Below are positions 33,601-45,190 of a stretch of 64,000 nucleotides of DNA, piece by piece. Both the position numbers and the translations under genes were made by a program. The DNA lies in the NCBI GenBank assembly GCA_035610835.1, contig CM069447.1, positions 77,327,982-77,391,981 on the forward strand, read 5' to 3'. This DNA is from Ophiura sarsii (Eukaryota > Echinodermata > Ophiuroidea > Amphilepidida > Ophiuridae). The notes below the pieces were generated by a model. The model saw nothing but the letters and a program-made list of their open reading frames with translations. It was not told the origin of the DNA and ran no database searches. Every line of letters begins with the position of its first letter. The first letter of the stretch is position 1.

Positions 33601-34097
33601 AGGAGGAAGACTCAGCAAGGCGCGAATATCAGAAGATACCAAACATCAAGTGATACTTCCCAGAAATAGCCATGTTTCTGATCTGATCCTCAAGTATGTT
33701 CACCGGCAGTGCAATCATATGTTAGCCAGCTTAAATCTGTGTTTTGATTCTGGAAGGATATTTTGTGAGAAAACTGAAAATTTGGACAATTTGGCACATT
33801 TGTTTAATTAACAAAAACATTGTTCGTGTGCAATTTCCAAAACAATAATCCATACATTTCACGTTTTCTTCATTGCATTTCATTAAGGACATTCCTATCA
33901 ATGATTTACCATGATAAAAGAACCATATTTCCACCAATTTCCTGAAATCACCGGGAATACCCAGAAATTTCCGAACATGCAACAGATGTAGAACAAAGTT
34001 TAAAAGATGTATTGTGTAACTCTCTTTCATGTTCTGCACCTAACTTAATTTTTTCAAAAAGAGTGAGTTAGCGCCTTTTGGAACTAAGCTCTTCATA

Positions 34098-34795
34098 TGT
34101 TGAATATGGGTTGATTGATACATTTGCGCATATACCGGCAATGCAAGCATAAAAAACAGATAACACTTGGCACATACTTAGAACACACACTAATTTCTGT
34201 TTGACACTCTTTTTTTAAATCTGAATTCCTTAATACAAACAAGAAGGGACCGTCTCAAATACGCTTTTATTTAACAAAATCCGCAAGAATATACCTTAGA
34301 AAACAACAAGGATAAAAAAGGATAAAAAACAATGGAGGGATTATAATTTAGTAAATTGTTGTGGGATCTAAAGCAATAATAGTGGGGATTTCAAGAGGAG
34401 CTGTTCATAAAATGTCCTCAAACCATTGAAATTATGTGACGATTACTTTAATTATATATATCTAGTAGCTCTAAAGATAACAGTAATTAGAGAGGTTGTG
34501 GCAGCCATCTTTGATTGATACATTCATGTATATCTTCATTTTGATAATCACAATATTTATACACATTGATTTAAGCATTTTCCATTATTTGTGATAAGAA
34601 TCTGAAGGAACAGTAAGCTTTTTATCTGGTAAATTTCATGAATTTAGCCATTTTGGCCCATTCAAAATGATCTGCCGTCTGCGCATGCGCATGTTTTATG
34701 CAGGTTTTGTCAATGAAATTGGCTACTTGAAACACTGATATTTGTAAACTTTATATTCAATTGCCTCTCCTTACTTTTTCTCTTATACTACATAT
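34098..34795. repeat. Dispersed repeat, copy A
   Basis: About 700 bp matching 39,442-40,184 in the same orientation, for example GAATTCCTTAATACAAACAA, AATGGAGGGATTATAATT and TCTGCGCATGCGCAT. Copy A lacks the inverted repeats that flank copy B. Confidence 0.88.
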
Positions 34796-35639
34796 ATCAA
34801 TATCAATAGCTATTTATTCTGCATGCCGTCACCACTTGTTTTCTCTTAAACATGGGCCTTTCAACTCTATTTACAAAAGTCTCTGTACGTAGTACTTGCT
34901 TAATCTATTTTGTCTCCTCCCTAGCAGCTAAAACTCATGGAAGAAGACATTCTAAGTTAGGAAACTCGATATACTAAGCTTATTGTATATCGGCGGACAT
35001 TCATAGTCTTGAATGGCTCTTCGTTTTCCGTAATAGTTCATAGTATTGGACTATTATCATTTTTGAACTTTTCCAAGTAAACATAGTGCGAAAGCAAGCG
35101 AGCTTTCTTTTAGCAAACAGTTGTACCTGAAGTTTCATAGTCATGTATTACCGGGTGAATCACAACAAGTCGCCTCCATCCATCATCGTTTAAAGTAGGC
35201 AAGAGAAGCCTTCTGTCATCGTTTAAATGACTCTCAATAAGCCAGTTCGCTTTTTGATTTATCGTAAGATAAATATAACTGCCATTATTATATACACATC
35301 AAGCTTCATATAAGTTTGATATGAGCCAAACATATTCTAAGTCTAGAACTATCAATGCCGCGTGTCATTTAGTCCAAAGACGGATTAAAGCATGTGATCT
35401 ATATAACTGTCAGCAAAACAATTAGTTGTCAGATTTTAATAAGATACACTTTCCTAGTTTGGAAATTTATCGTCGGATATGGAGCAAGCGTTTATCGAGT
35501 TTCAATCGGGCGCATTTCCCTGATGACATAAAATGATTATTGATATATTATGTGAGATATAGACAAAATATAGTAGAATATTGATTTATTGTACATGTTT
35601 TATTAGTTTGTCTAGCAACATGAATCTGTATTCTATAGT
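34796..35639. other. Intron, nothing recognised
   Basis: AT-rich; no motif. Confidence 0.3.
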
Positions 35640-35995
35640 GAACTTGCAGTTTGGTTAGTGTAGTCAACATATATTATTGGCATTGTGCTATAATTACAGT
35701 GTGGTGGATTTGTCTAGTTCATTATCTTATTTATAGTTCTTAACACTTTATATTTTGTCCCTGATGAAGGGTGGTATATCCACTTGAAACGTCAGTCTTT
35801 CTTGTTACCATATATCTTTGTTGTTTTATTGGATAGCAATTGTCATTGCTTGTCCCAGTGCATTTCCGTGTGTTATTGGTTTTTGTTTGCTATTTATCTG
35901 CTTTATCGCGTTATTCTCCCTTGTTATTATATGGTTCCCCACACCCTGTTGGTATATCTTAGCGTATGTTATGTGTTTATTTGGTTTAACTTAGT
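35640..35995. repeat. Inverted repeat arm 1, Penelope-LTR-like
   Basis: Matches 37,285-37,510 in inverse orientation (TTATCGCGTTATTCTC against GAGAATAACGCGATAA; CCCCACACCC.GTTGGTATAT against ATATACCAACTGGGTGTGGGG; ATTATTGGCATTGTGCTAT against ATAGCATAATGCCAGTAAT). It contains the CTGATGA...GAAACGTC motif described separately. Confidence 0.75.
35761..35793 (+). ncRNA. Hammerhead-ribozyme-like core
   Basis: CTGATGA, then GGGTGG-TATAT-CCACTT able to form a 6-bp stem II (two wobble pairs), then GAAAC and GTC. These are the conserved core strands of a hammerhead in the right order. Penelope-like elements are known to carry minimal hammerheads in their terminal repeats. Stem III would be extremely short, and the usual 10.1-11.1 pair is not clear, so activity is doubtful. 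Confidence 0.4.
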
Positions 35996-36739
35996 AATGT
36001 ATGCCCAATGCGATTATGCGTCGCGAGACGTCACAGTTGTAATAACAATAATGACAGTAATTTAAAACTTGAATATGTAAACGTACGGTATAAATAGGAT
36101 ACATGTACACAGAAAGGCCAACATCATCCACATGAGATAATGGCAGTACGATACTTATCGATCATTATATGGATATTTTCCGTATGAAACTTGAATTATT
36201 TAGTATTAAGCTGTTGATTTTGTTTCATTCACAGTTCTGTGAAATATCTAAATTCATATGTAAACTTCTAGTAAGATTTTGTGTTGCCCGCCGGACAATA
36301 TGATTGTCTGCGTCTACTTTTGGTTGTTCCTGCTAACCAGACATGTGTGGCAATCTTGGCAATACTTTCCTTCGTGATGTATTGAATGCTTGGTTTAATT
36401 TGAAGATGAAATATGGTGATATATATATATGGTTTTATTTATGGTACAATTCCAATATTACAGTCGATAAGAACACTGTATTTTATAACACTTTGAGTTG
36501 TAGAGGGATATATTTGATCTCTCTCTGATCTAAGGAGAGGTCAGTGGTTCGTGACATTATAATGAGTTTAAGAATTATTGTAAAATTGATTTTAATGATA
36601 TGAAATATTTTGGTTTGGTTATGAATACAAAAACAGAAAACAGCTGATTGTTCTCAAACCATCCCGTAACTACAGCTGTTGTCCCAGATAAGGAATGCAC
36701 TTAAAGCCACGTTAAACTATCAACTACCCAAAGACGTGC

Positions 36740-37150
36740 TGCATGCAAACCCACAAGTGGAGAAGTGATAAGAATTTAAACATTCTTGATATGAATTGGA
36801 AACTTGTTTATGATACTCCCTGTAAATGTACTCTGGATACCAAAACACATTACTTGCAGTTTAGATTTATTCATAGAATTCTTCTCACAAATGTTTCTTC
36901 TGATTTGGATGTTGATGCCAAATGTAAACATACTGGGAGATGATTTTTGGTTACCATGAGCACACACAATTAATGGTATCATTTATGGCTAAAAGGTATA
37001 TTTATAAATGCAGAGTGCAACTTAAGCCAATGTTTCTTGAGTTCAAAGGTTACATAATACACACTGAAAAAATAGAAAATAATATTGCAAATAACATTGC
37101 AATAAAAAGTGGGAACCATTATTACGTGTTTAGTTTAATATTATAAATAC
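36740..37150 (+). pseudogene. LINE ORF2 C-terminal remnant
   Basis: NWKLVYDTPCKCTLDTKTHY then LQFRFIHRILLTN matches the W..(I/V)F..P.K.T.d..LQ.FQ.....HRIL.TN block found near the C-terminus of several LINE ORF2 proteins. After stops, AKRYIYKCRVQLKPMFLEFK and IEKN..I fit the LL.AK.YIY.C terminal motif. It lies between the two inverted-repeat arms at 35.6 and 37.5 kb. Confidence 0.6.
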
Positions 37151-37284
37151 ACTTTTTCACGAAATTTATTTTATATATTTATAAATTCCAAATGCCAATG
37201 ATGTGTCTATATTATAGTAGTGTTGTTTTTTGTTTTGTTTTTGGTAACTTATTGTTTTTTGGTAATGTATTGTTAACTTATTGT

Positions 37285-37510
37285 TGTATGCAAAGAGTAA
37301 AAATAAGATATACCAACTGGGTGTGGGGAAACAGGCAAGAGAGAGAATAACGCGATAAAACAGACATATAACAAATAACAATAATGCTCTGGGAAAAGCA
37401 ATAACAATTGCTGCTATTAAACAACAACAATACAATGTAACAATATAGATATTGTAACAAAAGTAACACTTTAGATATAGCATAATGCCAGTAATAGATG
37501 TTTCCTACTA
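37285..37510. repeat. Inverted repeat arm 2
   Basis: Inverse partner of 35,640-35,995, with about 85-90% matching in the aligned blocks. The hammerhead-like segment itself is not repeated here. Confidence 0.72.
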
Positions 37511-37642
37511 TGTTCATGTGTTAGAAGCTCGACTTCATTCGCGTTACACACGCGTTTTGGGTTTCGCGATATGATTTTAACTTTACACATTTATATTTGC
37601 TTGTGTACCCCCCACCCCCCCCCCCCCCCTGAGGTAGTACAA

Positions 37643-38980
37643 TGTCACATTAGAACCCATTTTATGAATTATTCTGATATTAAATAATGATTTATGATAA
37701 TATCAAACCCTATGTGTTATAATCTTGACCTTTCCCTTAATACACTCTCATAAAATAATGACCACACCCTTTATACATTTTATGTAAACCATGATATTCA
37801 TCCAGGCGTTATCTCAGAGTCAGAGATGGATAAATGTGGACACAATAGGATGGTAATGACCAACTATAGAGGGTATATTGATATGTAAATTCGGGATGGA
37901 TCAAGTTTGACTATTGACTAAAGAAGACATAGGTGGGTGTCATATGAAATATTTAGTGGATGTATCAATGGTATATATAATTATATCATTTCAAAACCAG
38001 GTGTAGAATTGTATCACCTGTTTAATTGTATAATTTCTCTCTTGGAAGTAGAGCTGGGTTAATTTAATCATTCCTCAATTTACCGTCACGGAGTGAGGAG
38101 ACATGCTCAACATGTCTATATAGCATGAACTCCAATTAATCAGGGTTTTATGTTTCTGCATACATCATGGTTTGACTTGATATACATGGCGCAAGAAGAA
38201 TAACTTGTACATGTATAAGCCGGGATGCTGTTGCACAGAAAATAAATGTGATTTTGTTGTGCTAGCAAGGACATAATGTATTCAAAAGTCTTGACATTGT
38301 ACTTGGGGGTACTGACGTCAACCATAATTTTTTGGGGGAGAAACGGAGTAACGATTCTGATGTCTTCAGTGTGCTGAGACCTCGCCCTTTAGAGATTTGT
38401 TTTAAACGTGCTTTATATTTTGAGCGGACCATCGCCACCTGTTTTGGTTCCGTACCAAGCTTTTCCGACACTACACCTATCCTGTTGCGTTACTTTTTAC
38501 TGGGATGTATCCTTACATACTTATCTAGCAACAACCAGAACAGAACTCTAGACCACGGAATTAATGTTAAGAACTGAGATTAAATATTATAGAATAAAAT
38601 ACATGGACATGCGGTTGATGCCGATTATCTGGTAAAACATAATAAATACCCTATTATTTATAGTCGTATTTGAGGTACGTACCAGATGTCCAATTATTTT
38701 AATACTTATACTACATCTGAAGATATCTATATTTAACCGAGCGACAATCACAATATCTAAATTTGTGTCAATATTGCCGGCCAGTAATAGGGATATTAAG
38801 TATAAGATTTGTAACATACATGTATAGAAAGATAGAGAGATAGAGGAGAGAGGAGACTTGTCACAAATAAATCTATATTATTTTACGGATATTATACAAC
38901 AATTTTGCATTGTCAAATTTAATGAATAGACTACTAGATAAATGAGCCAAATTGATCACAAGGAAAATAACCCAGCGACA
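37643..38980. mobile_element. Solo LTR of the Ty3-type element
   Basis: Starts TGTCACATTAGAACCC, ends CCCAGCGACA, and has an AATAAA signal at 38,867. It aligns along its length with the LTR at 60,570-62,302, which is followed by a primer-binding site and gag. Flanks TACAA and TAAAA agree in 4 of 5 positions, consistent with an aged target-site duplication. No internal region follows. Unlike its partner it has no 411-bp insert: GGACCAT runs straight into CGCCACC at 38,432/38,433. Confidence 0.85.
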
Positions 38981-39219
38981 TAAAAGTATACATTTTAATG
39001 TTCAGATACATTGTAGTCAAGCGTTGTCTCGCGGTGGAAGATAATGTCAAACCCAGATAAGGGAACAATTGTTGATTCTACTGTAACTGTTGATTTGGTT
39101 AACACGTGTGATGATCAATGGCATTTGATTGTTGTTTTTGTTTGTATGGAAAAAGCATGATGCCGTCTTTGTGCGGTCTAGTTATAAGTCCAGAGATGTA
39201 TTAGCTGAGTGTAATTATA

Positions 39220-40522
39220 CGAGGGTCAGTCAGTAAGTAATGAAAGTGATCATGGTATGGAATGCATGGATGATTCTATTGAGGGATAATGTAATCAATA
39301 CAAAGTATGAACCTTTGTCTTTCAAACAATACATTTTTGGATTTCTACGTATCAACTATGACGTCATAGCATCAGCGTAAACTAAGTGCACTTGGGACAC
39401 TGCCTGAAATTGGTAAATATTTAGCTGGATATGTAATAGGTTGAAATATGGGTTGTTTGAAACATTTGCTTGTATCTCAACAATGCAAGCATAGAAACAG
39501 ATGAAAATTGATGCATAGTTAAGTTAGAACACACAATAATCTCTCTTTCACACATTATTTTAGATCCGAATTCCTTAATACAAACAAGTAGGGACCATCT
39601 CAAATACGCTTTTATTAAGCAAAATCCGCAACAATAAACCTTAGAAAAAACCCAAAGGATAAAGAACAATGGAGGGATTATAATTGAGTAAATTGTTGTG
39701 GGATGTAAAGCAATAACAGTGGGCATTTCAAAAGGAGCAGATCATAAAATTTCGATTACGATTACTTTAACACTACATATCTAGTAGCTCCAAAGATAGC
39801 AGTAACAAGAGAGGTTGTGGCAGCCATATTTGATTGATATATTCATGTATATCTTCATTTTGACTAGCACAATAATTATACACATTGATAAACGCATTTG
39901 TCCAAATTTCTGATTTGAATTTGGAGGCACAGTATGCTTTTATCTGGTAAATTTCGTGATTTTAGCCATTTTTGGCCCAGTTCAAAGTTATATGCCGTCT
40001 GCGCATGCGCATATTTTCTGTAAGTTTCATGTGAATAAGTTCAGATAATTAGTTAACTATCCTATGGAATAGTGATTCACTGACTGGGCATTTTCAATTA
40101 AAATGGGCTATTTGAAATACTGATAATTGTATACCTTTTATTCAATTACTTCTCCTTACTTTTTCCTCTTATACTACACATTTCAAATTACACAGGGATT
40201 AAAGTTATTGCCTTTTGCATCATAATCATGCGAACAAAAAAAAATCGGGATTTACCTGCTTCTGATATCATGTTATGCAATCTTCTTACCACGTGTTTCA
40301 TTTAAACAATTCAAATTCCCCGCCAAATAATTGATTTGTCAGTGTTCCAAGTGTACTAACTTTAAACTAATGCTATGACGTCATAGTTCATACTTAGAAA
40401 TCCAAAAGTGTATTGTTTGAAAGACAAAGGTTCATACTTTGTATTTATCACACTAACACTCAATATAATCGCTCATGCATTCCATACCATGCTCACTTTC
40501 ATTATTTAATTACTGACCCTCG
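39220..40522. mobile_element. Mariner-like non-autonomous element with about 190-bp inverted ends
   Basis: Terminal repeats begin CGAGGGTCAGTCAGTAAGTA and pair with TACTGACCCTCG at the right end, extending about 190 bp through AAAGACAAAGGTTCATACTT and CTATGACGTCATAG. TA flanks both ends (39,218-39,219 and 40,523-40,524). CGAGGGT-type termini and a TA target are typical of mariner elements. The interior (39,442-40,184) is copy B of the dispersed repeat. No transposase. Confidence 0.88.
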
Positions 40523-40524
40523 TA

Positions 40525-41536
40525 GTGATAACAAGAAGTGTATGCACATAATGACGATAACAGGTTAAAAGTCTGGGCTTGGCAAGAATTTAGTACATCA
40601 AGACGTCAAGAAATGGTTTAAAAACGATTCAAAGCAAGATGGCGGCCACTGCAATAATGGGCGTTGTCTTAAGCCAAATATCGACGATCAGAGGCAGTTA
40701 AAAAGTCAGAGTCACGATATCACAGTATTTACAGCAATAGTATAGTAAGTCAAAATTACACAATAATTATGATTAAAATATCATAACATTTACAGCTAAA
40801 TGTATAGTAAAAGAGGGTCGTAAAAAGCCGTGTTTGCCGATGGTGATTGCGTAGGATGAGAATCGGAAATGTGTGTACTTTAGGGTTTTTTCCGGTGGCC
40901 TAGTTCACTATCAGTAGCGAAGTCCGCAGATGGTGAAGAATTTTATTGCTCTTGTGGCGCGAAAATCCACGTTAAAATTGTACAAGAGCTTATACAGTTC
41001 CACGGGGTTCAACAAATTGCGAATAGATTAATTTCTTGCTTCTAGCAAGATATTAAAACAAAATGTTACTTAAAACAACATTACATATCTACAACAGCAA
41101 TGGCAATGGCTCTACAAGTCTCCATGGCAGGACCTGGACTACAAAGGATTTGTACAGAGTTTCTTTGTATATTACCAGTTTTGTTATATTACCAATTAAA
41201 AACAAATCTTGCAAAAAATAATTCAAGCCTTAAACAAGTTACTATCGTATAATTAAATTATTTTTTTAATAATTATAGGGAAATTGTAAGTTAGTTAGGT
41301 TTTTGTTGTTGTTTACCATGGATACTGATAGTAAAGACAGACATTATCATCTCCCGCCATGATGTTGTTTATCAGCAACAAGCAGTGTTTCCAGACTCTT
41401 ATAGCATAAAAACATCCTTTATGATAACATGACATATTTTCCCATTTAAATGAATATAGTGGGAAATTCACGGATTAATGTATATTTTATTTTGTGCATA
41501 ATATTGATAATCATGCGAACCTGGCTAAAAACGAAA
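40525..41536. other. Intron, nothing recognised
   Basis: No gene or repeat motif; AT-rich from 41,210. Confidence 0.35.
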
Positions 41537-42842
41537 TAAACTGCTCACAAAAAGTATCGAAACACTTAGAAATGATCCAATATATAACTGCTCGAAAAGG
41601 TATGCATTAATCGAAGCAAATAATCAAGTGCATAATTTTGTCTGTAAAATTCTGTAATAGTAATGTGAACAGTACAGTAGACCAGCCAAAGGCAATAAAT
41701 GTGCTTTAAAATAATTTATCACGGCATTTTTTGTTACAGCTTGACACCCACGCTAATTCAAGTCCTTAAATAGTTACCTTTCGAATGAAGGGGGGGGGGG
41801 GGGGGGGTGACAAAAATAGAAATCGATTTTTGGGCCGTTTTCAGCATAAAAAGACAATTTTTGGGCAAAAACTATGTTTTTGCGTTTTCTGTGTAAATGT
41901 TATCTTTGAACAGTGTACTATCCACCAATAATCAGTTCGACGTCATTTGATGTATATTTATGGAATAATTCGTACCTTAAGCTGCTCAAATATAAGGAAA
42001 ATAAAGGCAAATGGGAGTACAAAAGGGCACTTTTCTCAGTTTTATACTTTATTTGCCACTTATATTCGCTAGTTAATTAATCTATCACATGACGCTTGAT
42101 TAAATTAACAAACTAGTATGACATGACGTGACATGGTCCATGACATTTATAGATATTTTTATGATGACAAATAGGGTAACATTTAACATTAAAGGGGCAT
42201 TCAAGGGTAATTTAACATGAGTGTATATAATAACTAATAGTAAATTAGAGGCGTATCTAGGCGGAGTTTTCCATGAACCACAGGACTCCCTAAACCAATT
42301 TTTTAAACTTACTTTCATGGTCCTAAAACATATTCAGGGTGTTACCAACATTAATTTTAGTGTTCTAAAGGGTTATTCAAGATGGCATCCAAAATGGCCG
42401 CCAAAATGATCAAATCTCACAAAAGGACATTATATTTATATCAGCCAACATATATGATGATGGTATATAGGATGTACATATATGATGTATATTAGACTAC
42501 TAGAAACTCATATCCAGCACGTTTGCTTTTTCAACATATTTATTTCAAATAAAAAATGGCCGCCAAAATGGCCGCCTTAATGTAAAATATCCTATAACAG
42601 CGTGTATTGCATTACATACACCAACTAATATGTTCTACTGATATACTAATGCTTTTAGATATACAACCCACCTCTCTAACAGTTTTAATTGCTTATCACT
42701 CCTGGACCTCATCTAGTAAAATGTTTAGCTAACTACCAGTTTCTAACTTTCTAACCAGATAAATTACTGATTTCATGGGGATAATTAGGGGAAATATCCA
42801 AAAGGATTATCAACCAGTTACAATCGACACCAATTATACATA

Positions 42843-43572
42843 TGAATGAATGAATGAAAACGTTATTTATTAAGCTCATTTCCAAAAACACGATCAATGC
42901 GCTGTACAGGAATTATATAATATAAAAGATAAGCATAATAAAAAATACCAATCAAAGTACATTAACGATAGGTTAAAAGATAATTAAATATACAATGTAA
43001 TAATATACAGATACAATTTAAACATTAAAAAGCATGGATTAAAAACACACACATTTTTTTAATAAAAGGGTACATTTGCATCCGAAATTGACCAACAACT
43101 TACGCCTGCGGAAATAGATGAGTTTTAAGCATTGTTTTAAAAGATTTGACACTGCATGCGGTGCGTATGGAGAGTGGGAGATCATTCCACAGCCTTGGAC
43201 CGATATATGAGAAAGCGGTTTCAGTCTTAGTATGTTTGTTGAAAGGTACAACCAGGCGGAAAGTGTCGTTGGAAGATCTCAAACCAGCTCTTGGACAGAC
43301 ATACGGCATCAAAATCTGAGATAAATAGGTAGGCCCCAGATTATGTACACCATTGTACACATGCAGCAAGATCTTGAAGTCAATTCTCTGCTGGATAGGC
43401 AACCAATGAAGCTTCCGCAAGAGTGGTTCAGCACTTGTGCGTCTATTTTTACAAAAGACTAGATGCGCAGCACGATTTTGAAGTTTTTGCAGGCGCTGAA
43501 CATTAAATTTAGAAATGCCACCTAAAAGAGAGTTGCCATAATCCAGCCGAGAGAGGACTAAAGACCTTACCG
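42843..43572 (-). mobile_element. 5'-truncated LINE inside the left arm of the palindrome
   Basis: Minus strand: LLRKLHWLPIQQRIDFKILL, then AFSYIGPRLWNDLPLSIR and MLKTHLF, the conserved C-terminus of CR1/L2-like LINEs, followed by a 3' UTR and a (CATT)n tail (plus strand TGAATGAATGAATG at 42,843). CATA is present on both sides (42,839-42,842, 43,573-43,576), a probable target-site duplication. The right arm of the palindrome has no such insert, so the LINE came after the palindrome formed. Confidence 0.9.
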
Positions 43573-43639
43573 CATAAGTAGCTGTATGAATGTATCAATG
43601 ACCTTATTAATCGATTATATTATCATATATATGTTACTT

Positions 43640-45190
43640 ACTCAATTGCTTGGGTCATTACCGTATCACTTGCGGTCATTAAACGATCACCTGGGGTGAT
43701 AAAATGATCGCACATGGTCATTTCACGCTCATTTTGAGGCATTAAATAGTCACTTGAGGATCATTACACTTGGGGTAATTTGAATGATCTCTAGGGTTAT
43801 CAAGTGACTATTCGTGTCATGAATGATTGGGGTCACCACGCTATCAGTAAAGGTCATTAAATGATCACTTGGGGGAAATGAAACGGTCCTTCAAGATTGC
43901 TTAGGGTCATTAAACAGTCACTTTGTGTCAATGGTCATTTTGGATTATTACATTGTCACTTGGATCTAGTCAATAAATAGTCACTTAGGGTCACTTATTA
44001 ATCCCCTCGATTACTAGATGATGGCTTGGGTCATTAAATGATGAGCTAGGGGTCATTAAAATATCACTTGAGGTCATGTTATGATCACTCAGGGTCATTA
44101 AACAATCACTTTGATTAATTAAATTGTCATTTTGGGTCATCGAATAATCCCTGGTGGCTACTAAGTGACCGATCGGGTCATTAAATGATTGCTCGGGATC
44201 ATTAAGCTATCACTTGGGGCCATTACATGATCACCTGAGGTAATAAAATGATCAATCTTGGTCAATAGATGATAACACAGGGTCAATAGATGATTTATCG
44301 GGGTCATTAAACAATCACTTTGAGTCCTTAGATGGGCATTTAATGACCACAAGTGATAGCGTAATGACCAGAATCAATCATTTAATGGCCGGATCGGTCG
44401 CTTAAATAATCCCAAGGGATCTTTCAATGACCCGAAATAACCATTTAATGACTCAAAGTGATTGTTTAATGACCCCGAGCAATCATTTATCGAACCTGAT
44501 TGATCATTTTAATGACCCTGTGTGATCATTTATTGACCCTGATTGATCATTTTTATTACCCCAGGTGATCATTTAGGGACCCCAGGTGATCATTTAAGGA
44601 CCCCAGGTGGTCAAATAAGGACCCCAAGTGATAGCATAATGACCCGATCGGTCATGTAATAACCCCAGGTGATTCTCAGATGACCCGAACTAACCGTTTA
44701 ATGACTCAAATTGATCATTTAATGACCCTGAGTGATCATAACATGACCTCAAGTGATATTTTAATGCCCCTCCCCCCCCCCCCAGCTCATCATTTAATGA
44801 CCTAAGCCGTCATCTAGTAATCGGAGGGGATTATATGGTGACCCCAGGTGACTATTTGTTGACTAGATCCAAGTGACAATGTAATAATCCAAAATGACCA
44901 TTGACACAAAGTGATTGTTTAATGACCCTAAGCAATCTTGAAGGACCGTTTTATTAACCCAAGTGATCAATTAATGACCCTAAGTGATAGCGTGGTGACC
45001 ACAATCAATCATGACACGACCGGTCACTTGATAACCCTAGGGATCATTCAATAACTCCAAGTGCAATGATCCCCAAGTGACCATTTAATGACTCAAAGTG
45101 ATCGTGTAATGACCCTGTGTGATCATTTCATCACCCATACGTGATCGTTTAATGACCGCAAGTGATACGGTAATGACCCAGGCAATTAAG
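43640..45190. repeat. Minisatellite of GGTCATTAAATGATCACTTG units, inverted at the centre
   Basis: Roughly 60-70 degenerate units of about 20-24 bp. Left of about 44,333 the units read GGTCATTAAATGATCACTTG. Right of it they read as the complement, AAGTGATCATTTAATGACCC. This forms the inner part and apex of the foldback element. Confidence 0.92.

Larger units (their letters stand above)
29990..33735 (+). mobile_element. BEL/Pao LTR retrotransposon, broken
   Basis: In order on the plus strand: Gag zinc knuckle, DSG protease, a palm fragment with YVDD, RNase H, and the start of the integrase region. This domain order and the sequence style are those of BEL/Pao elements. No LTRs were found at either side. 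The element is cut by a TA-flanked DNA transposon (31,013-31,852) and carries stops and frameshifts. A 3' piece is lost at about 33,735. Confidence 0.88.

Noticed and set aside
35784..36065. 93-codon hydrophobic frame, membrane-protein-like
   Set aside because: Lies in an inverted-repeat arm; hydrophobicity comes from T-rich sequence, and the matching arm at 37.3 kb has a different frame structure.
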